This document shows, piece after piece, positions 42,920 through 52,589 of a DNA stretch of 64,000 nt; positions within the stretch are counted from its first letter, which is position 1; the number at the start of each line of letters is the position of its first letter. The notes beneath the pieces were generated by a model. The model was not told the origin of the DNA, made no database searches, and saw nothing but the letters and a program-made list of their open reading frames with translations. Both the position numbers and the translations under genes were made by a program. This DNA is from Psychroflexus aurantiacus (GTDB lineage: Bacteria > Bacteroidota > Bacteroidia > Flavobacteriales > Flavobacteriaceae): assembly GCF_010820555.1 (NCBI RefSeq), contig NZ_JAAIKD010000002.1:310001-374000 (forward strand). The letters run 5' to 3'.

Positions 42920-43960
42920 ATGAACACGTATTTTAAATTTATCATGATCGCTTTTTTCGCCTTAGGTATGTTCTCCTGTAGTAATGATGACGACCAAACA
43001 GGACCCATAATTCCGGACGGAGATTATTTTGACGGAACGCTTATTTTAAATGAAGGGGGAAGCGCAGGAGGATCGGTTTCTTTTTTAGACTCAGATTTGC
43101 AGGAGCTTTCAAACTCAATATATGAAGAGGTTAATCCCAATGCCGGACTGGGATTATATCTCCAATCCATGTTCTTTGCGGATGACAGAGCTTTTATCAT
43201 TGCCAACGGGTCCAATTTAATCACCGTTGTAAACAGATATACTTTTGAACTGCTTGGAACTGTAGACACAGGGCTTAGTGTTCCCAGATATGGGACCGTT
43301 TTGGATGGTAAGGCTTATGTCACTAATCAGGCTGCTTTCGATTCAGATCAGGACGATTATGTCGCTATAATCGATATCGAAACTTTGGAAGTCGAGGAAA
43401 CGGTTCTCGTAGGCGCTGTTGCAGAACATATCGTCAGTTATAACGATGACTTATTTATTCAAAATGCTGCATTTGGCTTTGGAAATCAAATCTCCAGATT
43501 CAGTACGGCTTCAAATTCAATAATAGAAACCCTGACGCTGGCGGCTGGTCTTAACTCTATGCAACTTTACAACCAAAGCCTGTATGCTTTAGATTCTGAA
43601 GGCCTTAAGGAAATTAATCCTTCCGCGTTTACGCTTGTAAATCAGATTGCGAAACCTGAAAGCTTGGAGTCTTTAAATAACTTAAGAGTTGAAAACGATC
43701 AGTTTTATTACACTTCAGGAACAGCAGCCTATGCTTCACCGGTTTCAGCTACTGAACTTTCTTCAGAATTCATTTTCGATTACGGAAGCACTTCAACATT
43801 CGGTTCATTCTATGGATTTGATGTGAATCAGGACCGGATTTACGTTGGCGATGCCGGTGATTTTGCTTCCAACGGGACCGTGTTAGTCTATTCTACTTCT
43901 GGTGAACTTCTCACTGAAAAAACAGCAGGAATCGCCCCCAATAGCTTTTATTTTCAATAA
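42920..43960 (+). CDS. btuG: BtuG-like surface lipoprotein, beta-propeller (DUF5074 type)
   Basis: The 346-residue product has a lipobox (LGMFSC) followed by an acidic SNDDD stretch typical of Bacteroidota lipoproteins exported to the surface, then repeated beta-propeller blades (NRYTFELLGTVDTGLSVPRYG, IDIETLEVEETVLVG, DVNQDRIYVGDAGDF). Bacteroides BtuG is a surface propeller lipoprotein that binds B12 with extreme affinity and sits on BtuB. Position 14 bp after btuB, under the same riboswitch, supports the equivalent role here. The sequence is a family-level, not residue-level, match. Confidence 0.78.
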   Translation: MNTYFKFIMIAFFALGMFSCSNDDDQTGPIIPDGDYFDGTLILNEGGSAGGSVSFLDSDLQELSNSIYEEVNPNAGLGLYLQSMFFADDRAFIIANGSNLITVVNRYTFELLGTVDTGLSVPRYGTVLDGKAYVTNQAAFDSDQDDYVAIIDIETLEVEETVLVGAVAEHIVSYNDDLFIQNAAFGFGNQISRFSTASNSIIETLTLAAGLNSMQLYNQSLYALDSEGLKEINPSAFTLVNQIAKPESLESLNNLRVENDQFYYTSGTAAYASPVSATELSSEFIFDYGSTSTFGSFYGFDVNQDRIYVGDAGDFASNGTVLVYSTSGELLTEKTAGIAPNSFYFQ

Positions 43961-43978
43961 TACCTTCATCCGGGTTTA

Positions 43979-44017
43979 AAAAAAACAGCTTTATGCAGAA
44001 ATGTATAAAGCTGTTTT
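43979..44017 (+). terminator. terminator after the btuB-btuG operon
   Basis: AAAACAGCTTTAT (43981-43993) pairs with ATAAAGCTGTTTT (44004-44016) around a ten-base loop and runs into TTTT. It is a strong intrinsic terminator; the A-run on the left could also stop transcription in the opposite direction. Confidence 0.85.
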
Positions 44018-44094
44018 TGTTATGAGGACTCAGTTTTTTTAAACGAACTCTATTTAAAAATTGTAATTTCGATTCTGAATTATCAATCCACAGC

Positions 44095-45384
44095 GTGCTA
44101 AAAGCTTTCAAAACTGCCATACAGCAATCCACTTTATTGAAGGTGACTTCCTTCAATAGTTTCTCTGTGGTCATCAAAATGATAACCGGACTTGGTGTTT
44201 CCAAGCTTACGGCAGTTTTACTGGGACCTCAGGGCCTGGCTCTCATAGGAAATATGAGAGATGCGCTCGAGCTTTTTCATAAATTTTCCAGCGGTGGCTT
44301 AGCCAATGCGGTCGTGAAATATTCAGCTGAACATAAATCAAATCCCAAAGCCTTTTCTACCTTTTTATCCACCCTGGTCTGGTCGGGTATTATAGCCTGT
44401 GGCTTGATCATGGCCATGATCTTCCTGTTTTCTGAAGTTATCAATACGTTCATATTTGGCTCCAGAGATTTTGTATCCATCATCCGTGTTATGGCTTTAG
44501 TGTTGCCGCTTCATGTGTTGAATATCTATCTGATTTCTATTCTAAAAGGCTTTAGTGAATTCAGTAAAGTTATTAAAATCAATATAGCCTCGCACATCCT
44601 CAATCTTCTGTTGTTTGCTGTTTTGGTTTTTGCTGCGGATTTGAAAGGAGCACTCCTGTCTGTGGTTTTGGTGCCTTCAGCCATGCTGGCTTTTACCCTA
44701 TACCATGTGCGGGTTTATTTTGGCAGACTCAACTCCTTTTCTTTTGGTAATTTTTCTTCGCCCATGCTACGGAATTTAGGTCAGTTTGCTCTTATGACCC
44801 TCATTTCAGGAGCAAGTTTTCCTCTGGTGTTTTTGGGGATCAGAAATTTCCTGATCAATACGCTGGGAGTAGCAGAGGCCGGGTACTGGGAAGCCATCTT
44901 GAGGATATCCAATTATTACCTGCTCTTCGTGCTGTCCCTGCTCAATTTATACATCCTGCCAAAACTGGCTGAAGCACAGACAAAATCTGAGTTTAGAGAC
45001 ATCATTTTTTCATTTTATAAACAGATTCTGCCGATATTCATTCTGGGACTGGCCGTGGTTTATCTCCTGAGAGACTGGATTGTTCTTCTTATTTTCTCGA
45101 AAGAGTTCCTGCCGGCAGCCGATTTGTTTTTATGGCAGATGCTGGGAGATTTTTTTAGAGTTATGGCTCTGGTTATGGTGTATCAGTTTCATGCCAAAAA
45201 AATGATGTGGCATTATATTTTAACCGATTTATCCTTAGCTTTAGGATTGTATGTTTCGGCCTTATACTTTATACCCAGAGTCGGTTTGGAAGGCGTAGTG
45301 ATAGGACACGCTTTAACCTATGTGGTTTATTTCCTGATCATTTTATCCCTGTTTAGCAGGACTTTATTTTTCAGCAGAGCATGA
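44095..45384 (+). CDS. polysaccharide flippase (Wzx/MATE-like)
   Basis: The 429-residue product (GTG start) has about twelve membrane helices and the opening KMITGLGVSKLTAVLLGPQGLALIGNMRDA that is typical of O-antigen translocases (RfbX/Wzx). These flip undecaprenyl-linked oligosaccharides to the periplasmic side. Its stop overlaps the ATG of the glycosyltransferase gene by 4 bp, placing it in a three-gene glycan operon. Confidence 0.87.
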   Translation: MLKAFKTAIQQSTLLKVTSFNSFSVVIKMITGLGVSKLTAVLLGPQGLALIGNMRDALELFHKFSSGGLANAVVKYSAEHKSNPKAFSTFLSTLVWSGIIACGLIMAMIFLFSEVINTFIFGSRDFVSIIRVMALVLPLHVLNIYLISILKGFSEFSKVIKINIASHILNLLLFAVLVFAADLKGALLSVVLVPSAMLAFTLYHVRVYFGRLNSFSFGNFSSPMLRNLGQFALMTLISGASFPLVFLGIRNFLINTLGVAEAGYWEAILRISNYYLLFVLSLLNLYILPKLAEAQTKSEFRDIIFSFYKQILPIFILGLAVVYLLRDWIVLLIFSKEFLPAADLFLWQMLGDFFRVMALVMVYQFHAKKMMWHYILTDLSLALGLYVSALYFIPRVGLEGVVIGHALTYVVYFLIILSLFSRTLFFSRA

Positions 45385-46196
45385 CATCAAATTTGACTTT
45401 AGAAGTATTGATTTCAACCATGAACAGAAAAGATTTATCTTTTCTGGACCATATGTTTCCGGATGTAAATACCTCGATGTATTCGATTTTGATTATCAAT
45501 CAGACTCAGTTTGAAGAAGACCTGCTGTCTTCCCATCCGAAAATTCGGGTGATTAATTCCAAAACCTTTGGTTTAAGCAAAAGCCGAAATCTGGCTATCG
45601 ATAACGCTGTGGGGGATATCTTACTTTTCTCAGACGATGATGTACAGTATCTGCCAGACTTTGAAAACACCATTTTAAAAGCCTACGCCACTTATCCGGA
45701 AGCCGCTTTGATCTCCTTTCAGTTTTTGAATGAACAAGGCGATTTAGCCAAGCTATATCCAAAACGAGAGGGCTACCTGACATCTTCCAAACGCCCGCTG
45801 TCTTCAGTGGAACTGACTTTTAAAAGAGAGTCTGCAGTATCTCTCAATCTGAGAATGGATGAGCGTTTTGGTCTAGGTTCTATATTTGCTTCAGGGGAGG
45901 AACAGCTTTTTAAAAATGCCTTTCTGAAAAATAAGCTGAAGACCGCCTATGTCGCTGAACCCCTATTGATTCATCCTGGAAAAACTTCAGCCTCCAGTCT
46001 CGATAAGGCGAAGTCCATTGAAGCTACTGCGGCGCAAAAATATATGCTTTACAATAACTTGACCTATTTGTGGTTAGTAAAGTATGTGTTTTTTCTCTTC
46101 AGGCAGGGGTATATTTCGTTTTACGATCAGGTATACGCTTATAACAGCGGTATGAAGGCTATCTCTAAACTCAAAGCACTGCGTGATGAAAATTGA
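45381..46196 (+). CDS. glycosyltransferase family 2
   Basis: The 271-residue product has the GT-A pattern: LEVLISTMNRKDLSF, KTFGLSKSRNLAIDNAVGDILLFSDDDVQYL (metal/nucleotide-sugar DDD motif) and GEEQLFKNAFL near the acceptor site. It adds a sugar to a lipid-linked or LPS glycan at the cytoplasmic face; donor and acceptor unknown. It overlaps the flippase gene by 4 bp and the next gene by 14 bp. Confidence 0.87.
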   Translation: MTSNLTLEVLISTMNRKDLSFLDHMFPDVNTSMYSILIINQTQFEEDLLSSHPKIRVINSKTFGLSKSRNLAIDNAVGDILLFSDDDVQYLPDFENTILKAYATYPEAALISFQFLNEQGDLAKLYPKREGYLTSSKRPLSSVELTFKRESAVSLNLRMDERFGLGSIFASGEEQLFKNAFLKNKLKTAYVAEPLLIHPGKTSASSLDKAKSIEATAAQKYMLYNNLTYLWLVKYVFFLFRQGYISFYDQVYAYNSGMKAISKLKALRDEN

Positions 46197-47775
46197 TCTG
46201 AAATCTCTCTTGTTCTGGATATTGCCCGTGTTCATCAGCTTCGGATTCGAATTTTTCTTCACTGATTTCAGGATATTTAATATCCAGAACCTGGTTGAAA
46301 ATCTGATTCTTCTTTTTCTGATCTGGATCCTGCTAAGCCTGGCACAGTACCCGAGATTAAAACGGGTTTTCACCAAAAGCCTCTATACAGTCTTTGTTTT
46401 CTTTTTGGCTTTTGAAACGTCGTTTTTCTACATGTTCAACACCTTTTTTTCTGCGTCATCCCTGTTCATTCTTTTCGAAACCAACGCAGCAGAAACCAGT
46501 GAGTTTTTAAACCTGTACGTGGACCAAAGGCTGGTCCTATACCTTCTCTCCATGTTATCCGTCATCAGTTTATTTATAATTAAACCCGAGCAGAGAGTCT
46601 TAAATGCAAAGCTCAACTTAAAACCTGTCAACAGGGTAGCGCTCATAATCCTGCTTGTTGCAGGACTGAAAATCAGTGGTTTTATGATCGCCAGTTTTCC
46701 CTTTCAGCTCCTGAAAGGCAGTGTGAGTTATATCTATGAGACCTATAAGTTTTCTGATCTTAAGCTGGATCAGGCTACTGGTCATTTTGAGAACGTCGAG
46801 TTTAAAGGAGACCCTACTTCGCATACTTTTGTATTGGTTATAGGGGAGTCCAACGCCAGGCGACAACTGGGACTCTATGGATATGAAAGAGAAACCACAC
46901 CAGGGCTTTCGCAGAGAAAAGATGAACTGATGATTTATCAAGATGTGATCAGTTCCGAATCGCATACCATTCCTTCTTTACAGGAGGCCCTGATTTTTGA
47001 AGACCTTGAATCAAGAACGGAATCTTCTCTCATCCAGCTCATGAATCAGGCAGGTTTTAAGACCTTCTGGCTGTCCAATCAAAGGCCGATCGGTATTTAT
47101 GAAACCCTTCTAACAAAGCTTTCCAAAGCTTCCGATGAGTATGTCTATACCAATACGACGCGCTGGGGTTCTGTCACCCCTTTTGATGAGGTTCTGCTCC
47201 CTCATCTGGATAAAGCTCTGGCCGATGAGGCCCCAAAAAAATTCATCGTTTTAAACCTGTTGGCCACGCATGCCAATTATGAACTGAGGTATCCTCAGGC
47301 TTTTGATCGGTTTAATTCTGAACCTGCAACGCCGTTTCCTTCTGAAGAAAATTTCAGAATCATCAACCAGTATCATAATTCTATCAGCTACGTCGATTAT
47401 ATGGTGAGTACAATCATCGATAGGGTCAAGGCCAGGCAAGATAAAAGCTATGTGTTATACTTTTCAGACCATGGTGAGGAAGTGTTTTTTGACAGAGATT
47501 TCGTAGGTCATAATGCTTCCGATATTCCTACCCGCTCTATGTTTGAGATTCCATTCTTCGTTTGGACTTCTTCTGAATTTGATTCCTCCTACACCCTGGA
47601 TTTTAAGCCCGAGAGGCCCTATGTTTTAAATGATTTTATCCATTCCTTAAGCGATTTATCCCAGATAAGCTTTTCTAAACTGGACAGGCAAAAGAGTATT
47701 TTTTCTGAAGAATACAAAGCAACAAAGCGGATCATAAGCGGTAAACTCGACTTCGATGTTTATTTTGAAGACTAA
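46183..47775 (+). CDS. sulfatase-fold phosphoethanolamine transferase-like membrane protein
   Basis: The 530-residue product (GTG at 46183 or ATG at 46186) has five N-terminal membrane helices and a periplasmic alkaline-phosphatase-fold domain: FVLVIGESNARRQLGLYGYERETTP (first metal site), the likely nucleophile Thr261 in SHTIPSL (numbering from the ATG), LATHANYELRYP and YFSDHGEEVFF (second metal site). This is the EptA/OpgE type that transfers phosphoethanolamine to lipid A or glycans. The surrounding glycan genes suggest decoration of a surface polysaccharide. Confidence 0.85.
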   Translation: MMKIDLKSLLFWILPVFISFGFEFFFTDFRIFNIQNLVENLILLFLIWILLSLAQYPRLKRVFTKSLYTVFVFFLAFETSFFYMFNTFFSASSLFILFETNAAETSEFLNLYVDQRLVLYLLSMLSVISLFIIKPEQRVLNAKLNLKPVNRVALIILLVAGLKISGFMIASFPFQLLKGSVSYIYETYKFSDLKLDQATGHFENVEFKGDPTSHTFVLVIGESNARRQLGLYGYERETTPGLSQRKDELMIYQDVISSESHTIPSLQEALIFEDLESRTESSLIQLMNQAGFKTFWLSNQRPIGIYETLLTKLSKASDEYVYTNTTRWGSVTPFDEVLLPHLDKALADEAPKKFIVLNLLATHANYELRYPQAFDRFNSEPATPFPSEENFRIINQYHNSISYVDYMVSTIIDRVKARQDKSYVLYFSDHGEEVFFDRDFVGHNASDIPTRSMFEIPFFVWTSSEFDSSYTLDFKPERPYVLNDFIHSLSDLSQISFSKLDRQKSIFSEEYKATKRIISGKLDFDVYFED

Positions 47776-47777
47776 AA

Positions 47778-48713
47778 CTACTTGAAAGGACTTTTATAGA
47801 TGTTTTTCTGAACCAATTTTCGCTGAATTGATTTGAGTTTTCTCAGCATAAATCCTGAAGCACTGAAGAGCATTCTTTGCTTAAAATTGAGACTGGATAC
47901 ATCAATATCCTGTCGAAGTTGCTGAAAAAGCGCCTTATCTCCCTTCATTTTGGCCTGAATACCCAGGGAAAACCTGTTGATATCCATATATTTTTTCAAG
48001 GAGGCATTTCTTTTTTCTTCAGCTGTATGCTTGTTGATATAAGCGAGTTTATCTCTCAATCCGGTCCTGTCCGAAAGGTTATTCTCTGTGATTCTATGAT
48101 ACCTCATCGTGACTTTGGGATTGAAAGCCATCTTAGCCTGCAGACCAAATCTCACAATCAGGTCTATATCCTGTCCGGATTTTATTTGCGTATCGAAGCC
48201 CCCGACCTCTTTAAAAATGGGGGTTGTGAAAGCCAGGGCCGAAGTCCAGGCCAAAGGATCGATTAAACTCGCTTCGAAATAATCTTCTACATAGTCTGGC
48301 TTTGATTGTATGTCAACAGCAAACGAGGCTTGCTTTAAATAGGTTTTTTCCAGTACAATCTCATAATTGGTACAAATCACACTGGCTTTAGGGCATTTAA
48401 CCTTAGTGTTCTGTAATTCTTCCAGATGGTTTGGATACCAGTAGTCATCTGCATCTAGCAGGGCGATCCATTCGTATTTAGCAATTGCAATTCCAGCATT
48501 CCTGGCCGATGAAGCGCCTTGGTTATCCTGAGAGATTAACTTTATCCGGGAATCTTCAAATTTTTCTAAGATGTTTTCACTTCCGTCTGTACTTCCGTCA
48601 TTGATGACAATAATTTCAAAGTCCTGATGGGTCTGGCACAGAACACTTTCAAGACACTGCTGAAAATAATTCACTTTGTTATAAAGCGGTATGACGATAG
48701 AGAATGAATTCAT
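47778..48713 (-). CDS. glycosyltransferase family 2
   Basis: The 311-residue product begins SFSIVIPLYNKVNYFQQCLESV and has EIIVINDGSTDGS, ARNAGIAIAKYEWIALLDADDYW (DXD-like site) and GGFDTQIKSGQDIDLIVRFG, all typical of GT2 enzymes. The C-terminal quarter is basic and may contact membrane or acceptor. It overlaps the next upstream GT gene by 4 bp and converges on the transferase gene with 2 bp between them. Confidence 0.9.
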   Translation of the reverse strand: MNSFSIVIPLYNKVNYFQQCLESVLCQTHQDFEIIVINDGSTDGSENILEKFEDSRIKLISQDNQGASSARNAGIAIAKYEWIALLDADDYWYPNHLEELQNTKVKCPKASVICTNYEIVLEKTYLKQASFAVDIQSKPDYVEDYFEASLIDPLAWTSALAFTTPIFKEVGGFDTQIKSGQDIDLIVRFGLQAKMAFNPKVTMRYHRITENNLSDRTGLRDKLAYINKHTAEEKRNASLKKYMDINRFSLGIQAKMKGDKALFQQLRQDIDVSSLNFKQRMLFSASGFMLRKLKSIQRKLVQKNIYKSPFK

Positions 48714-49603
48714 TTGTTCTGAAATTGCTTAGAAAAATAATAGAGCTTATACACATTAAACCAGAACAGGCTGGGCTGTTTTGAAATCAAATGCCTTCTG
48801 ATTTTATTTTGAAAGGGATTTAAGGCAATTAAGAATAGGCGCAGGGTTCGAGTCGATTTCATTTTGAAATACAGTCGGGACAGGGGTGTGGCGTTTTCAG
48901 AAATCTTCTTTCTGTCGATTAAAGCTTTGAGCGTAAGCAGTGCTGTTTCAGTCTTTGTCAGGAATTCTGAAGAGGTTTCAAGACCTGTGTGAACCACAGG
49001 ATTATCCAAATGACAAACCTCTATGTTTTTGGCTTTAAGTTCTTCAGAAAAAACAAGATCCTCATAGCCGTAGGTGGTCAATTCGGTATCAAAAATGGGT
49101 TGTTGAAAAGCGGATTTGTCGATGAGTAAATTGGAAACTAACACCTCATATTTATAATCTTCTTTTCTGACTTCAACCGGTTTAGCTTCGCGTTTATGTC
49201 CGTAAAGCCACCTCAGTACCTGAGAATCCTGTGGGGATTCGTGGGCGTAGGTGAGTCCTCCAAAAGCCACTTTACACTTGTGTTCTATCGCTTTGAGGTA
49301 GGAACTCATAAAGTTTTTCCTCAACGGGAGCACATCATTGTCCAGAAGCAGGACATAGTCAAATCTTGCGGTATTGATGAGGGTATTCAAATTATTGGAT
49401 CGGCCCAGATTGGATTGATTTTTCCAATACGTCAAATTCGGAAATTTGGAGAGCTTTTCTTCCTCTACCTTTTCTCCGTGAGGGTAATCGTCTGAAATGA
49501 GGATTTCATACCTAAGATCCAGTTTTTGACACTGTTCATGAATCTCATAAACAATATCGAAAACCGGATCCCTGTATGTTCTTATAAGAATGGATAGCAT
49601 CAC
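48710..49603 (-). CDS. glycosyltransferase family 2
   Basis: The 297-residue product begins MLSILIRTYRDPVFDIVYEI and has YEILISDDYPHGE, YVLLLDNDVLPLRKNFM (metal site) and TTYGYEDLVFSEELK. It starts at GTG (49603) or the next ATG (49600); the GTG overlaps the stop of the M3 peptidase gene by one base, so these genes form one minus-strand transcript. Donor and acceptor sugars unknown. Confidence 0.88.
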   Translation of the reverse strand: MMLSILIRTYRDPVFDIVYEIHEQCQKLDLRYEILISDDYPHGEKVEEEKLSKFPNLTYWKNQSNLGRSNNLNTLINTARFDYVLLLDNDVLPLRKNFMSSYLKAIEHKCKVAFGGLTYAHESPQDSQVLRWLYGHKREAKPVEVRKEDYKYEVLVSNLLIDKSAFQQPIFDTELTTYGYEDLVFSEELKAKNIEVCHLDNPVVHTGLETSSEFLTKTETALLTLKALIDRKKISENATPLSRLYFKMKSTRTLRLFLIALNPFQNKIRRHLISKQPSLFWFNVYKLYYFSKQFQNK

Positions 49604-51741
49604 TATCCTTTTGGAACGGGGAAGCCTCTGTCGCGCATTAAAGCATTGATTTCCGCATCTCGTCCTCTAAATTGTCTGTAGGCTTCAGCCGGATCTACTG
49701 CGTTTCTGGGCGCAAATAAGAACTTGACCAGTCTTTCAGACAGGGTTTTATCATAGAATCCGCCGTCGGCTTCATCAAAAGCTTCAGCGGCATCGGAAGT
49801 TAGGACATCGGCCCATAAATACCCATAATAGCCGGTGGCATAGCCTTCACCGGAAAACACATGACCAAAATGCGGACTGCGATGACGCATAACCAGCTCT
49901 TCCGGCATGCCCAGTTCGTCCAGGGTTTCCTTTTCAAAGGTCTTTGGATCGATTTCACCTGGATCTGTGGTATGGTATTTCATATCCATGATGGCAGAGG
50001 CCAAAAATTCGGTTGTGGCAAAGCCTTGGTTGAATTTGGATGCATTTTTAATTTTTGCGACCAGCTCCTCAGGCATTGGCTCACCCGTTTTGTAATGTTT
50101 CAGGTAATTGTTGATGACTTCGTCCGTATAAATCCAGCGTTCCAAAAGCTGAGACTGAAATTCGGTATAATCCCGAACTCCGCCGTTTAGCGTTGGATAT
50201 TTTACATCTGCACTCAGGAAATGCAGCGCATGTCCAAATTCATGGAAAAAGGTTTCAGCATCATCCCAGGAGACCAGAATGGGTTCGTCTTTGGCCCCTT
50301 TTACAAAATTTGAATTGTTGGACGCCAGCACATTGGTTTCCCCATCAAAAGTTGTGTAAGAGCGGTACGTGGTGGCCCAGGCTCCGGAACGCTTGCCTTT
50401 TCGAGCATACGGATCTAAATAGAACACGCCCACATGACTGCCATCCGATTTTTGGGTGACTTCATATACTTTTACGTCTTCATGAAATACAGGAACACTG
50501 CCATCGGTGATTTCTGAAAATTCAAAATCAAATAATCTGCCCGCCACATAAAAAATGGCATCGGTGAGATTCTCCAGGACCAGGTACTGTTTAACCTCTT
50601 CAGAATCCAGGTCATATTTTTTTTGTCTTACTTTTTCAGCATAAAATCGGTAGTCCCAGGGTTTTATTTTAATATCTGCCTTTTCTTCATCGGCGATTTT
50701 CTGCATATCCTGAACTTCTTCTTCAACTCTCGCTATGGCCGAAGGCCATACAGCCATCAATAAATCCATAGCATTTTCAGGATTTTTTGCCATCCTGTCC
50801 TGAAGCCTCCATTGGGCAAAGTTTTCATACCCCAGAAGTTCAACCCGCTCATCTCTTAGGGTCAAAATCTCCTTTATGAGTTGATTGTTATCGTACTCGT
50901 CGGCATTATCGCCTCGGGAGTAGTAATTTTTCCAAACCCGTTCTCTTAACTCTCTTTCTTCAGAATAGGTTAGAAAAGGATCCATAGACGACCTGGTATT
51001 CACGATGGCATACTGATCCGGCTTGCCTTGTTGTTCCGCTTCTTTTTTGGCCGATTTGATAAAAGAATCCGATAATCCGTCCAGCTGATCTTCGTTTAGG
51101 AAAGTGACATAGTTCTCTTCATCATGAAGAATGTTGTTGGAGAAATCTGTATAGAGCTTGGATAATTCCTTATTGATTGCGGCATAACGTTCTTTGCCGT
51201 TCTGGTTTAAGTTGGCGCCATTCATTTCAAAGGACTTATAGACCAGATTGACCACGCGTTGTTCCTGTGGCTCAAGGTTTTCTACCAAAGTACTGTCGTA
51301 AACTGCTTTTATTCTATTGAATAATTTTTCGTTTTGACGAATTTTAGACTGATAATCGGATAGTTTTGGAGATAATTTTTGTTGAATTTCTCTGAATTCT
51401 TCAGAAGAGAGGTTACTGCTCCATATACCGTAATAAGTGTAGACTCTGTCCATTAACTTACCGGCTCTTTCCATGGCTTCAATGGTATTTTCAAACGTAG
51501 CGGGTTCACTGGAATTCGCGATGTCTTCAATTTCCTGAAGGTGTTTTTCTATCGCATAATCCACGGCCGGCTCCAGATCTTCAAGTGTCATGGATTCGAA
51601 GTTGGGAACACCTTCAAAAGGACCATCCCATGCTTTCAGAAGCGTATTTTCAGTCATTATTTTATCTTTAGATTCTTCTTGTGTACAGGCGATATTTAAA
51701 GCTATAAAGCTTAAAATGATGAGTTTATAGTATAGTTTCAT
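49603..51741 (-). CDS. M3-family metallopeptidase, Dcp-like, lipoprotein
   Basis: The 712-residue product has a lipoprotein signal with lipobox LNIAC and the M3 (thimet/peptidyl-dipeptidase) fold. The zinc motif FHEFGHALHF begins at His500 (His500, Glu501, His504), and the C-terminal substrate-binding part includes GYATGYYGYLWADVLTSDAAEAF. It should trim dipeptides from the C-terminus of oligopeptides in the periplasm, as Dcp does. Genes upstream (ftsE) and downstream (GT2) are functionally unrelated. Confidence 0.9.
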   Translation of the reverse strand: MKLYYKLIILSFIALNIACTQEESKDKIMTENTLLKAWDGPFEGVPNFESMTLEDLEPAVDYAIEKHLQEIEDIANSSEPATFENTIEAMERAGKLMDRVYTYYGIWSSNLSSEEFREIQQKLSPKLSDYQSKIRQNEKLFNRIKAVYDSTLVENLEPQEQRVVNLVYKSFEMNGANLNQNGKERYAAINKELSKLYTDFSNNILHDEENYVTFLNEDQLDGLSDSFIKSAKKEAEQQGKPDQYAIVNTRSSMDPFLTYSEERELRERVWKNYYSRGDNADEYDNNQLIKEILTLRDERVELLGYENFAQWRLQDRMAKNPENAMDLLMAVWPSAIARVEEEVQDMQKIADEEKADIKIKPWDYRFYAEKVRQKKYDLDSEEVKQYLVLENLTDAIFYVAGRLFDFEFSEITDGSVPVFHEDVKVYEVTQKSDGSHVGVFYLDPYARKGKRSGAWATTYRSYTTFDGETNVLASNNSNFVKGAKDEPILVSWDDAETFFHEFGHALHFLSADVKYPTLNGGVRDYTEFQSQLLERWIYTDEVINNYLKHYKTGEPMPEELVAKIKNASKFNQGFATTEFLASAIMDMKYHTTDPGEIDPKTFEKETLDELGMPEELVMRHRSPHFGHVFSGEGYATGYYGYLWADVLTSDAAEAFDEADGGFYDKTLSERLVKFLFAPRNAVDPAEAYRQFRGRDAEINALMRDRGFPVPKG

Positions 51742-51744
51742 GGG

Positions 51745-52440
51745 TTATAATTTAGCTTGTTGTTGTTTTTGAACCACTTCAAAAAGACGTTGACCGTCAC
51801 ATTTTAAGGTTTTGGAGGGGTATTTTAATAGTAGAGCGTAGTCATGAGTTGCCATCAGGATGGTGTTTCCATTGGCATTTATATCCTGTAACACCTGCAT
51901 GACCTCTACAGAAGTCTGAGGATCCAGGTTACCTGTGGGCTCATCTGCCAGGATAAGTTCCGGATCATTGAGCAGAGCCCGGGCAATGGCCACACGCTGC
52001 TGTTCACCGCCGGAAAGCTGGTAAGGGAATTTGAAATTTTTGGTTTTCATGCCTACTTTATCAAGCACTTCGTCTATTTTTTGTTCCATTTTGGACTTGT
52101 CTTTCCAGCCGGTGGCTTTCAACACAAAAATCAGGTTTTCTTTCACATTCCTGTCGTTCAGAAGTTTGAAGTCCTGGAATACGACACCGAGTTTTCGCCT
52201 CAAAAACGGAATCTGTTTTTCTTTCAGATTTTGCAGTTCTATGCCTACAATTTGACCAAAACCGCTTTGTAAGGGTAAATCTCCGTAAAGCGTTTTCATA
52301 AAGCTACTTTTACCCGTCCCTGTTTTCCCTATAAGGTAGACGAATTCACCCTTTTGAATTTCGATATTAACATTGGATAAAATAAGAGTTTCTCTTTGGA
52401 AAATGCTGGCATCTCTTAGTTCTAGAATGGTTTCTGGCAT
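51745..52440 (-). CDS. ftsE: cell division ABC ATPase FtsE
   Basis: The 231-residue product has Walker [17 protein letters not shown], the signature [21 protein letters not shown], Walker [14 protein letters not shown] and ATHDYALLL. The pattern [22 protein letters not shown] is the FtsE hallmark. FtsE with FtsX controls peptidoglycan hydrolases at the septum. ftsX is not adjacent, which I believe is common in this phylum. It lies 3 bp before the M3 peptidase gene. Confidence 0.87.
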   Translation of the reverse strand: MPETILELRDASIFQRETLILSNVNIEIQKGEFVYLIGKTGTGKSSFMKTLYGDLPLQSGFGQIVGIELQNLKEKQIPFLRRKLGVVFQDFKLLNDRNVKENLIFVLKATGWKDKSKMEQKIDEVLDKVGMKTKNFKFPYQLSGGEQQRVAIARALLNDPELILADEPTGNLDPQTSVEVMQVLQDINANGNTILMATHDYALLLKYPSKTLKCDGQRLFEVVQKQQQAKL

Positions 52441-52557
52441 ATATAAATGAAAAAATTACAAGTTATAAAGATAAGATTATTTAGCTGCGCATGAAAAATC
52501 ATTTTGCGATAAGTCATAATTTAAAAAAAGCTTCCGCGTTATATGTGTATATAATTT

Positions 52558-52565
52558 TATCTTTG
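52558..52565 (+). promoter_or_regulatory. -7 promoter element TATCTTTG for the TPR gene
   Basis: An exact TAnnTTTG match 24 bp ahead of the ATG at 52590; the -33 element is weak. Confidence 0.5.
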
Positions 52566-52589
52566 AGTGTTACTTAAAAACGTACTTCT

